5,572 nucleotides of DNA from Clostridia bacterium (GCA_024689165.1 JAILDS010000146.1:1-5572), one strand, 5' to 3'. Numbered from the stretch's first letter, positions 1 through 5,572 are shown. Program-made: numbers and translations. The notes: a model not told the origin generated them from the letters alone.

Positions 1-458
1 GAATAGCCTTCCGAATAATCGTGCTCGCACTCGGACACAGGCTTCGTATCGCCGCAGCGTGAACAGACGAGCTCTTCGCCGTTCAAAGTCCACAAATGAC
101 CGAGCGCAGTCCCGTAACTTGAGCTGTATAAAACGATTTGATCGCAAACGGAACAGTGCGCGTCAACGTGGGCATCCTCAGTACAGGTCGCCTCACGCTC
201 ATAGTATTCGTCAAAGGTATGGGGCAGCGGCCCGTACCCGTTGATCCACTCTATGAAGCCGCAATCCGGGCACTCAAAGTATTTGCCGTAATAGGTCGCG
301 CAGGTCGGCTCGCGCGTCTTTACCTCACCGTTTTCATGCGTGCATTCGCCGTCGAGCGCGTCTGCGAAAACAGGCGTAAGCATAACCAAAACGGCGGTAA
401 TGATCACCGCCGTAAGTTTTATCATATAAGATCTGTGTTTATTAACACGCAGTCTCAT
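1..458 (-). CDS. Exported Cys-rich module protein, N-terminal part (runs off window)
   Basis: This is the first 152 residues of an exported protein whose 3' end lies beyond the left edge; I do not recognise a named family. After a basic n-region comes a hydrophobic segment (TAVIITAVLVMLTPVFA, about residues 16-32) that reads as a signal peptide, with a plausible cleavage after VFA. The mature part holds spaced cysteines: C53-x9-C63-x2-C66-x13-H80, then C92-x9-C102-x2-C105-x15-H121, then a third pair C132-x2-C135. The same spacing occurs in the repeat protein at the other end of the window. The pairs could bind metal or form disulfides; neither is proven. The start is uncertain. ATG at 458 lies 6 nt after the cyclophilin stop, fitting translational coupling. 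ATG at 425 would give a shorter, more standard signal peptide. Neither has a Shine-Dalgarno site. It is the fourth gene of the operon. The signal peptide is fairly sure; the function is unknown. Confidence 0.8.
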   Translation of the reverse strand, partial: MRLRVNKHRSYMIKLTAVIITAVLVMLTPVFADALDGECTHENGEVKTREPTCATYYGKYFECPDCGFIEWINGYGPLPHTFDEYYEREATCTEDAHVDAHCSVCDQIVLYSSSYGTALGHLWTLNGEELVCSRCGDTKPVSECEHDYSEGY

Positions 459-464
459 ACAGCT

Positions 465-1172
465 TTACAGTACGCGTATCGTTTCAATAACGGGCTGATC
501 CTCAGCCGCGATAGTGCCGTTGTTGTCGACAGGCTCTGCGTCTGCGGCAATGGCGTCAACGACCTCCATTCCGCTCGTAACATGACCGAAAGCGGCGTAA
601 TTGCCGTCAAGGTGGGGAGAATCCTCCTGGACGATGAAAAACTGGGAAGACGCGGAATCGTATCCGGGGGCGCGGGCCATGGAGATGACCCCTCTTGTAT
701 GCTCGATGTTGTTTTCAACACCGTTGGCGGAAAACTCGCCCTTGATGGTCGCCGCATTCTCGCCTGCCCCGCCCTGGATCATGAAGCCCTCAATGATCCT
801 GTGAAAGGTAAGCCCGTCATAAAAGCCCGATCTCGCAAGATTCACGAAATTTTCGACCGATATCGGAGCCTGAGAGGGATCGAGCTCGAGAGTTATAGTG
901 CCGTAATCCCTGACGACGATCTCTACGTTGACAGGCTCTACGCCCGGCTCGGACGACTGCTCGTTTTCCGCGCCGGCTGTAACGGTTTCGGCCGGCTCAG
1001 CCGTCGTTGTAATAGCGTCGTTCGCGTTATCCCGCTTTTCGCCTGATCGTGCTATACCTATGGCAGCGCAGACTATCACCGCCGCCGCGACGACGGCGCT
1101 GACGGCAATTATAATGATCTTATTGCGTTTTTCCTTCTGTTTGGCAACTTCTCTCTTTTGTTTATCCGTCAT
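465..1172 (-). CDS. Membrane-anchored cyclophilin-type peptidyl-prolyl cis-trans isomerase
   Basis: This 235-residue protein is predicted to catalyse cis-trans isomerisation of Xaa-Pro bonds outside the cell membrane. A Lys/Arg-rich N-terminus is followed by a transmembrane helix (about 19-41), a Thr/Ser/Glu-rich linker (about 42-80) and a cyclophilin domain (about 82-235). Family motifs are visible: FHRIIEGFMIQGG (R125, F130 and Q133 match the catalytic Arg, Phe and Gln), GVISMARA, SSQFFI (177-180 includes QFFI) and LDGNYAAFG. The position of the cyclosporin-contacting Trp of human cyclophilin A is His187, and that of its active-site His is Tyr192; such changes are common in bacterial members. 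The longer reading from GTG at 1181 is rejected, because the GAAGGG ribosome site sits 8 nt before ATG 1172 and would abut the GTG. It lies 24 nt after the MgtC-like gene and is probably co-transcribed. A role in folding secreted proteins, perhaps products of this locus, is inference. Confidence 0.93.
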   Translation of the reverse strand: MTDKQKREVAKQKEKRNKIIIIAVSAVVAAAVIVCAAIGIARSGEKRDNANDAITTTAEPAETVTAGAENEQSSEPGVEPVNVEIVVRDYGTITLELDPSQAPISVENFVNLARSGFYDGLTFHRIIEGFMIQGGAGENAATIKGEFSANGVENNIEHTRGVISMARAPGYDSASSQFFIVQEDSPHLDGNYAAFGHVTSGMEVVDAIAADAEPVDNNGTIAAEDQPVIETIRVL

Positions 1173-1180
1173 CCTGATCA

Positions 1181-1186
1181 CCCTTC
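1181..1186 (-). promoter_or_regulatory. Ribosome binding site of the cyclophilin gene
   Basis: The minus strand reads GAAGGG followed by 8 nt (TGATCAGG) and ATG at 1172. This spacing decides for ATG 1172 over the GTG at 1181, whose codon overlaps the end of the site. Confidence 0.7.
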
Positions 1187-1196
1187 AAAAAAACCG

Positions 1197-1943
1197 TTAC
1201 GTCATGTTGGAGACCGAGTAGTTTTTAAGCTCGGAAGAATTGTTTTCAAAGAACAGCATTATGGTGTCCAGCCCCATGGACATCGGGTACTTGATCTGCA
1301 GCTCGTACGTCAGCGTACCGTCGGGCTCTTCGTTCACGCTCAACCCGTCCGTGTGCATCTTCCAGTCCTCAAACTGTTTAAATAGCTGCGCCTTGAACGG
1401 ACTCGCCTTATCTATGTTGAATCTGACCTTTGCCGCAGCCATCGTATCCACGCCGATCTGATACCGGTGAAGTATGAACTGGATCAACTGAATGGCAACG
1501 GTCGTAAAAATGCCCAAAGCGTACATGCCGGCGCCTATCGCAAGCCCGATACCGGCCGTTGCCCAGATCCCTGCGGCGGTGGTAAGCCCCCTGACGGTAG
1601 ATCCGTTCTTGAATATGACCCCGGCGCACAAAAAGCTTATACCGCTGACGACCTGCGCCGCGACGCGCGCAGGGTCCGCACCACTTGTTCCGTTAAACAT
1701 CGTTCCGCCGACTCCCGTCAGATCGACGAAAGCGTATTTGGACACTATCATGACCAGCGCAGCGGCGCAGCAAACAATAAAATGTGTACGGATCCCGGCG
1801 TCCTTCGAGCGTTTGTTGCGTTCAAAACCGAATATCACACCGCACAGCCCCGCGACTATCAGCCTTATGAAAAAATCAAGATACTGCCAAAGGGTAAACT
1901 GGCTCGTCATGTACCCGACAAGCGTTTTGAATCCCTCAGCCAT
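1197..1943 (-). CDS. MgtC/SapB family membrane protein
   Basis: This 248-residue protein belongs to the MgtC/SapB family, integral membrane proteins linked in some pathogens to growth at low magnesium and survival in macrophages, with no settled transport activity. The family pattern is clear: RLIVAGLCGVIFGFER (27-42), AGIRTH (49-54), DPARVAAQVVSGISFLCAGVI (split here as DPARVAAQ at 90-97 and VVSGISFLCAGVI at 98-110) and GSTVRGLTTAAGIW (114-127). About five hydrophobic helices lie between residues 21 and 160. A soluble C-terminal domain of about 85 residues follows (about 164-248), where many members carry an ACT-like fold. Cys106 stands where Gly is usual in the 'GFLGAG' motif, and the loop before DPAR is Gly-rich. 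ATG 1943 is chosen because GGGAG lies 8 nt upstream; a longer reading to 2057 would overlap the radical SAM gene. It starts 16 nt after that gene's stop, so they are surely one operon. Substrate and role here are unknown. Confidence 0.93.
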   Translation of the reverse strand: MAEGFKTLVGYMTSQFTLWQYLDFFIRLIVAGLCGVIFGFERNKRSKDAGIRTHFIVCCAAALVMIVSKYAFVDLTGVGGTMFNGTSGADPARVAAQVVSGISFLCAGVIFKNGSTVRGLTTAAGIWATAGIGLAIGAGMYALGIFTTVAIQLIQFILHRYQIGVDTMAAAKVRFNIDKASPFKAQLFKQFEDWKMHTDGLSVNEEPDGTLTYELQIKYPMSMGLDTIMLFFENNSSELKNYSVSNMT

Positions 1944-1951
1944 GTTATCAA

Positions 1952-1956
1952 CTCCC
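1952..1956 (-). promoter_or_regulatory. Ribosome binding site of the MgtC-like gene
   Basis: The minus strand reads GGGAG, then 8 nt (TTGATAAC), then ATG at 1943. It lies just after the TGA stop of the radical SAM gene (1960-1962) and fixes the MgtC start, removing 38 spurious residues from the longest open frame. Confidence 0.8.
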
Positions 1957-1959
1957 GGT

Positions 1960-3378
1960 TCAGACCTGATGGTTGTCTCTGTAATAAGAAGTGTGAGGGT
2001 CCGGATGCGGGTTTTCAGCCCAGATCTCATCCGCGACGCTCTCCCAAGCGGCGGCAAAGTCTCTGCACTTATCGGTCAGCGACTTGACGTCCTCCGGTTC
2101 AATGAGCTCGGTGGATTTAGCGCCGGTCCGTTCGATAATCTCACATAGTTTATCGGGATTTTCGAGCATCGGGCAGGGCCTGAGGTGATTGTCATTAAAG
2201 GGCTGCCCTTTGTAATAGCTCATAAACAGCGGGCTCTTGAGAGCCTCGAGAATGGTCTTGGAGCGGATGTTTGAATCCGAATAATGGATAAACACGCAGG
2301 GTTCCATATCGCCTGAGGAATTGATATGGAAATAGTTCCGCCCGCCGGCTATGCAGCCGCCCACATACTCGCCGTCGTCCTGAAAATCCATCACAAGAAG
2401 CTGCTTGCCGCTTTTCGCGTTCCTGACGCGGCGCAGCCAGTAATACATGTATTTGCGCTGCTGCGGCGTGGGTATCAGTTCCTTATCCGCGCCGGCGCCG
2501 ACTGGCATATAATTGAAGTACATCCCGAACTTTACGCCGTCGGACACAAGCATATCGAGAAAGTCGTCGTTCGTCACGGACTCGAGATTTTCGCGGGTAT
2601 AGCAAACGGAAACTCCGTAGAACAACCTGTGTTTTTTGAGCAGCAGCATGGCGTTCCTCGTGGCTTCGTAAGCGCCTTCGCCGCGTCTGGAATCGTTGCT
2701 TTTCTGCGAACCCTCTATGGAAAGGGCAAGAACGAGGTTGCCGACATCCTTCATCTCGGCGCAGAAGGCGTCGTCGATAAGCGTCGCGTTCGTAAAGGAC
2801 AAAAAGGCGCAGTCCCTGAACTCACGGCAGAGAGTAATGATGTCTTTTTTCCGGATGAGCGGTTCACCGCCCGTGTACATATAAACGTGCACACCCAGCT
2901 CGCGCCCCTGGTTGATAACGGAACGCATTTCTTCGATGCTCAGAGACTGACGGTAACCGTATTCAGCCGCCCAGCAGCCTTTGCATTTCAGATTGCAGGC
3001 GGAAGTCGGGTCCAGAAGTATAAGCCACGGGATATTGCACTTCAGGACCTCGCGGTTGCGTCTGGCAGTCTTTGTTCCGAAATAACCGGCCTCGACACCG
3101 AGGGATCTCAAAAGCTGTTTGAGAACTTCGGGATCGACTTCCCTGACCCAGCGTTCAGCCATCCTCATGTAAACGTTGTCGGGGTCGGCGGCGGCATTTC
3201 GTATCGCGTCAAGATACTTCGGAGGATATAAACCCAGCGAATTCAATTTGCCCGCCTTATCGACGAGCCGGCGGATGCCGCCCTCGGGATCGTTTGCGAG
3301 AGAATCAACGGTTCTGTCTATAAAAGCGTTCGCGGCGGCTCTTATCGCCTTGTTTTTGACGCTTTCGGCAAGATCCAT
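1960..3378 (-). CDS. Radical SAM protein with SPASM/twitch-like C-terminal cysteines
   Basis: This 472-residue enzyme is predicted to bind a [4Fe-4S] cluster and S-adenosylmethionine and to start radical chemistry on an unknown substrate. The cluster motif C128-x3-C132-x2-C135 (SACNLKCKGCW) follows a beta strand, and the SAM-binding GGEP lies at 170-173. Further core strands are visible (FLSFTNATLI near 192-201; LVLALSIEGS near 215-224). The C-terminal part has C342 and C361 around GGCIAGGRNYFHIN and GDMEPCVF, then C402 and C412, an arrangement typical of a SPASM or twitch auxiliary cluster. An N-terminal extension of about 110 residues looks helical and precedes the barrel. I recognise this as a recurrent clostridial radical SAM family but know no assigned reaction. 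No precursor peptide gene is adjacent, so peptide modification is not supported. Start ATG 3378 has AGGAGG 6 nt upstream. It is the first gene of the operon, with a promoter just ahead. Confidence 0.94.
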   Translation of the reverse strand: MDLAESVKNKAIRAAANAFIDRTVDSLANDPEGGIRRLVDKAGKLNSLGLYPPKYLDAIRNAAADPDNVYMRMAERWVREVDPEVLKQLLRSLGVEAGYFGTKTARRNREVLKCNIPWLILLDPTSACNLKCKGCWAAEYGYRQSLSIEEMRSVINQGRELGVHVYMYTGGEPLIRKKDIITLCREFRDCAFLSFTNATLIDDAFCAEMKDVGNLVLALSIEGSQKSNDSRRGEGAYEATRNAMLLLKKHRLFYGVSVCYTRENLESVTNDDFLDMLVSDGVKFGMYFNYMPVGAGADKELIPTPQQRKYMYYWLRRVRNAKSGKQLLVMDFQDDGEYVGGCIAGGRNYFHINSSGDMEPCVFIHYSDSNIRSKTILEALKSPLFMSYYKGQPFNDNHLRPCPMLENPDKLCEIIERTGAKSTELIEPEDVKSLTDKCRDFAAAWESVADEIWAENPHPDPHTSYYRDNHQV

Positions 3379-3384
3379 ATTCCG

Positions 3385-3390
3385 CCTCCT
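3385..3390 (-). promoter_or_regulatory. Ribosome binding site of the radical SAM gene
   Basis: A perfect AGGAGG on the minus strand stands 6 nt (CGGAAT) before ATG 3378. It is the strongest site in the window and confirms this start. Confidence 0.85.
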
Positions 3391-3414
3391 CTCATATGAA
3401 ATGAATCACATCTC

Positions 3415-3443
3415 AATATATCACATATTTTGTGTTTTGTAAA
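3415..3443 (-). promoter_or_regulatory. Sigma-A-like promoter of the radical SAM/MgtC/cyclophilin operon
   Basis: On the minus strand TTTACA (3438-3443) and TATATT (3415-3420) are separated by exactly 17 nt, each one base from consensus. A TGA just ahead of TATATT makes an extended -10. Transcription would start near 3408, leaving a leader of about 30 nt with no room for a riboswitch. The surrounding 50 bases are strikingly AT-rich compared with the genes. No operator is evident. Confidence 0.72.
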
Positions 3444-3497
3444 CATCGTATTTTCTAACGATTGTCCGGCAGACGAAACAAAACGGACGATCCTGTT

Positions 3498-3527
3498 AAA
3501 AAGCAGGCGGCGGGATGCCCCGCCGCC
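3498..3527 (-). terminator. Intrinsic terminator of the repeat-protein gene
   Basis: Reading leftward, GGCGGCGGG (3519-3527), a GCAT loop and CCCGCCGCC (3506-3514) form a 9-bp perfect stem, followed by TGCTTTTT. On the plus strand the hairpin is followed by A residues, so it works only for leftward transcription. It lies about 70 nt after the stop of the repeat protein and isolates it from the next operon. Confidence 0.88.
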
Positions 3528-3556
3528 GAAAAAAAGGTTATCAAGGATGAGAAGAC

Positions 3557-3592
3557 AGTGTATTTGTTACGTGGATACGCACGCGATACACT
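3557..3592. repeat. Small inverted repeat after the repeat-protein stop codon
   Basis: AGTGTAT (3557-3563) and ATACACT (3586-3592) are exact 7-bp inverted arms. Inside them CGTG (3570-3573) and CACG (3580-3583) could pair as an inner stem. It begins a few bases after the stop codon, upstream of the main terminator. It could protect the mRNA end or be chance; it has no T-tract of its own. Confidence 0.4.
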
Positions 3593-3596
3593 ACGC

Positions 3597-5572
3597 TCAG
3601 CGTCCGAGTATCTCGACAGTGTCAGACAGCGCGTCGCCGGTTATGTTCGCGATGGTCTGAGCGGTCTGAGCGGCGCCCGAAAGATCGGTCGATGTCTGCT
3701 GGTTGATCTTCGCTACTCCGAACAGAAGCTGGTAAATCTTTCTGAAGAAGTCGATGATGATCTGCCAGAAGCTCCTGTACGCCTTGCCGGCTCCGGTAGC
3801 GCCGATGCCCGTATAGCCTATAAAGGTCTCGACGGTGATCCTTATCGTGTAGTCGTTGCCGTAAACGTCCTGAGTCGCGAGCGTGTAGTACTCAAAGCCG
3901 TTTTTGCCTTCTACAGCGGTGGAAGACAGGGTATACTCGTAATTATCCTTGGTCAGTATCGGCGCGTCCATGAAGATCTCTTCACCGGTATCCGCGCAGT
4001 AGCCTCTGACCGTACCGGCGCTCTCCATATTCGGGCAGACCACCAGCTTGTAGGTAAATACGCTCCTGATCGTCTCGTCGTGATCGTGGTTGTAGGCACA
4101 GTAGCGGGACTGCGTGCCGTCGTGGTTGGAGACCCAGCCCGTGCCCCAGTCATGACCGGTCGCGTCAACGTAGTTATCCTTGTAGGAATAGCCGCAGGCA
4201 GCACAGGTGTAGGTGGTGTAGCCCCTGTCCTCGCAGGTCGGGTTTGTAACGACGGCAGTGAAGTCGCAGTCGTCATAGATCTTGTTGCCGCAGTCGGCGC
4301 AGGTCATGTAGTGCCTGTGGCCTTCGGTCCATGCCGCGTCGTAGACCCAGTCGCCGTACTCGCAGACGTAGGTATGCGTCGCGCCGCAGGAGCAGGTGCC
4401 GATGTGGTGCGCGTCGTCTCCGGCAGGAGTGAAGTCGCCGAAGCTGTGCTCGACCGACTCGAACGCCGCATAAATGGAGGTGTCGCCGACGATCGTCTCG
4501 TCGATATCGGTCCACTCGCTGAACACGTAGTGATACGTGTCGTCGTAGTTCTTGGTCGGCGTTCCGGCGGGCGCGGCAGGCGTGCTGCCGTAGGCGGCGG
4601 AAACCGTCGCAAAGGTCGCGCCGTTGCCGTCGATGAAGGTCACCGTGTATTCGTTGACAGTGCTGGTGTAAACCGCGGTGTAATGCGCGATACCGGTGTC
4701 CTCGTCCGCGTCGTCCTGACGCCAGCTCGAGAAGTAGTAGGTATACTGCGCGTCCGCCGTCTTGCCGGGCTCGCCGGCAGCCGTCACAGCCTGTGCAAGC
4801 GTCGCGGCAGTGATCGTCTGAACGCCGCCGTCGCCGTCGGTGAAGTATACCGTCCAACCGATGCACGGGATAGCAACGTCTTCGATGACCTCGACTCCGT
4901 AGGTCGCGTTGTCGTTCCAGACGTAGTGCTTGTTGCCGTCGACCTCAGCCTTCGGGTCAGTGACCGTCAGATCATAATTCGCAGCGCTGAGCACGGGAAC
5001 GGTAACGGTGACCGTGCGGCCGCAGGAGCAGGTGCCGGTGAGAAGACCGGTGGCAGTCTCTGTCGGACGCGTGGTGATGACGTAATTGTAGGTATGCTCG
5101 ACGGGAGTGAACGCGGCGTCTATTCTGGTGTCGCCGACGATCGTCTCGTCGATATCGGTCCACTCGCTGAACACATAGTGGTACGTACCGTCGTAGCTCT
5201 TGGTCGGAGTACCGGCGGGAGCGGTCGGAGCGGTGCCGTACTCTACGCCCGTCTGCGTGGCGAACAGCTCGCCGTCGCCGTCGTAGAACCTGACGGTATA
5301 GGTGTTGGTCGTTGTGGTGTAAACCGCGGTGTAATGCGCGACACCCGTGTCCTCGTCCGCGTCGTCCTGACGCCAGCTCGAGAAGTAGTAGGTGTACTGC
5401 GCGTCCGCCGTCTTGCCGGGCTCGCCGGCAGCCGTCACAGCCTGTGCAAGCGTCGCGGCAGTGATCGTCTGAACGTTTCCGTCGCCATCGGTGAAGTATA
5501 CCGTCCAGCCGATGCACGGGATGGCAACGTCTTCGATGACCTCGACTCCGTAGGTCGCGTTGTCGTTCCAGA
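3597..5572 (-). CDS. Large exported repeat protein, C-terminal part (start beyond right edge)
   Basis: The last 657 residues of a protein whose N-terminus lies off the window; the frame is open to the edge, and an apparent start at 5438 is only an in-frame GTG inside a repeat. Visible order: Flg_new/InlB-B-repeat-like beta modules (YTVRFYDGDG, YHYVFSEWTDIDETIVGDT) in two copies of a 217-residue unit (repeat starts at residues 22 and 239). A segment with a CSCG motif lies between them (about 160-238). A Cys/His-rich stretch follows (about 375-503), including C446-x9-C456-x2-C459-x13-H473. Next is a degenerate copy of the CSCG module (about 504-589), an amphipathic helix FWQIIIDFFRKIYQLLFG (601-618) and a polar tail ending EILGR. 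There is no LPxTG motif and no dockerin. Such proteins are typically secreted or surface-held in Clostridia, with adhesion often proposed. Export is inferred from architecture, as the signal peptide is not visible. Confidence 0.9.
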   Translation of the reverse strand, partial: WNDNATYGVEVIEDVAIPCIGWTVYFTDGDGNVQTITAATLAQAVTAAGEPGKTADAQYTYYFSSWRQDDADEDTGVAHYTAVYTTTTNTYTVRFYDGDGELFATQTGVEYGTAPTAPAGTPTKSYDGTYHYVFSEWTDIDETIVGDTRIDAAFTPVEHTYNYVITTRPTETATGLLTGTCSCGRTVTVTVPVLSAANYDLTVTDPKAEVDGNKHYVWNDNATYGVEVIEDVAIPCIGWTVYFTDGDGGVQTITAATLAQAVTAAGEPGKTADAQYTYYFSSWRQDDADEDTGIAHYTAVYTSTVNEYTVTFIDGNGATFATVSAAYGSTPAAPAGTPTKNYDDTYHYVFSEWTDIDETIVGDTSIYAAFESVEHSFGDFTPAGDDAHHIGTCSCGATHTYVCEYGDWVYDAAWTEGHRHYMTCADCGNKIYDDCDFTAVVTNPTCEDRGYTTYTCAACGYSYKDNYVDATGHDWGTGWVSNHDGTQSRYCAYNHDHDETIRSVFTYKLVVCPNMESAGTVRGYCADTGEEIFMDAPILTKDNYEYTLSSTAVEGKNGFEYYTLATQDVYGNDYTIRITVETFIGYTGIGATGAGKAYRSFWQIIIDFFRKIYQLLFGVAKINQQTSTDLSGAAQTAQTIANITGDALSDTVEILGR
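3717..3770 (-). other. C-terminal aromatic/basic amphipathic helix of the repeat protein
   Basis: These bases encode FWQIIIDFFRKIYQLLFG, rich in Phe, Ile and Leu with two basic residues and one acidic. It is too polar for a standard transmembrane helix but suits membrane-surface binding or a cell-retention signal. It is preceded by a Gly-rich linker and followed by about 39 polar residues. Confidence 0.55.
4446..4921 (-). repeat. Long in-gene repeat, second (C-terminal) copy
   Basis: This 476-bp block matches 5094-5572 at a spacing of 651 bp at its right side and 648 bp at its left, so the copies differ by one codon. It encodes two beta modules, from WNDNATYG through DETIVGDT to VEH. The right half (4681-4921) is the most conserved: I count about 9 differences by hand over 241 bases. 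Confidence 0.9.
5094..5572 (-). repeat. Long in-gene repeat, first visible copy (cut by right edge)
   Basis: The partner of the block at 4446-4921. It reaches the window edge still matching its partner, so the duplicated unit extends further right and more copies may exist. The two copies are separated by a module carrying CSCG (4922-5093), which also belongs to the 217-residue unit. Confidence 0.9.

Noticed and set aside
138..1046. 302-codon open frame on the plus strand
   Set aside because: It lies antisense to the Cys-rich protein and the cyclophilin, both with clear family or signal features. Its own translation is Arg/Val-rich with no motif, and it has no supporting promoter.
1467..2148. 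Two overlapping plus-strand open frames opposite the MgtC-like gene
   Set aside because: The opposite strand encodes an unmistakable MgtC/SapB protein with a ribosome site, and the plus-strand products look random.
2326..3231. 301-codon open frame on the plus strand
   Set aside because: It is antisense to the radical SAM gene and its product has no recognisable domain. Such long mirror frames are usual in GC-rich coding DNA.
3430..3660. Small plus-strand frame that might be a precursor peptide for the radical SAM enzyme
   Set aside because: It runs through the leftward promoter, the terminator and the end of the repeat protein, and has no ribosome site or leader/core pattern.
3597..3800. 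Sortase signal or dockerin at the C-terminus of the repeat protein
   Set aside because: There is no LPxTG-like motif with a terminal hydrophobic helix and basic end, and no paired calcium-binding dockerin loops.
4062..4445. c-type heme protein or CRISPR-like repeat array
   Set aside because: The Cys-x2-Cys pairs are not followed by His as c-type heme sites need, and the repeats are long in-frame coding units without short direct repeats and spacers.
3597..5438. Complete 613-residue protein starting at 5438
   Set aside because: The apparent start is a GTG valine inside a repeat whose other copy reads AQAVTAAGEPG. The frame stays open to the window edge with the same repeat sequence, so the gene is partial.
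4273..5517. Two Arg/His-rich minus-strand frames that resemble each other
   Set aside because: They are the same alternate frame of the two in-gene repeats, so their similarity follows from the duplicated DNA rather than from selection on that frame.

Overview
The window carries six minus-strand elements: two protein genes cut by the window edges and, between them, three complete genes, with no credible gene on the plus strand. The sequence is moderately GC-rich. Three starts have clear Shine-Dalgarno sites and the one readable promoter is sigma-A-like. The two surface proteins combine InlB/Flg_new-type repeats with Cys-x2-Cys modules. Together this suggests a Bacillota genome, most likely a gut or rumen Clostridia (Oscillospiraceae-like) bacterium. 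That placement is inference from style, not from a marker gene.

Right side (3597-5572): the C-terminal 657 residues of a large exported repeat protein. It has a near-duplicate unit of about 217 residues (beta-rich Flg_new-like modules), then a Cys/His-rich segment, a degenerate copy of one repeat module, an aromatic/basic amphipathic helix and a polar tail. A strong intrinsic terminator follows the gene at 3498-3527.

Middle (3379-3596): a 218-bp intergenic stretch holding that terminator, a small inverted repeat just after the stop codon, and a good promoter (3415-3443) with an extended -10 that drives the next operon.

Left side (1-3378, all leftward): a tight run of four genes. A radical SAM protein with extra C-terminal cysteines is followed after 16 nt by an MgtC/SapB-family membrane protein. 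After 24 nt comes a membrane-anchored extracellular cyclophilin, and after about 6 nt the start of an exported Cys-rich protein that runs off the window. Three of the four products sit in or outside the membrane, so the operon looks envelope-related. The radical SAM substrate cannot be read from the sequence.

The Cys-rich proteins at the two ends share the same spacing, T-C-x9-C-x2-C-x13to15-H, so two surface proteins with related modules flank the radical SAM/MgtC/cyclophilin cluster. This shared module and the unusual operon combination are the most interesting points. I do not see a clearly recognisable new defence or biosynthetic system.
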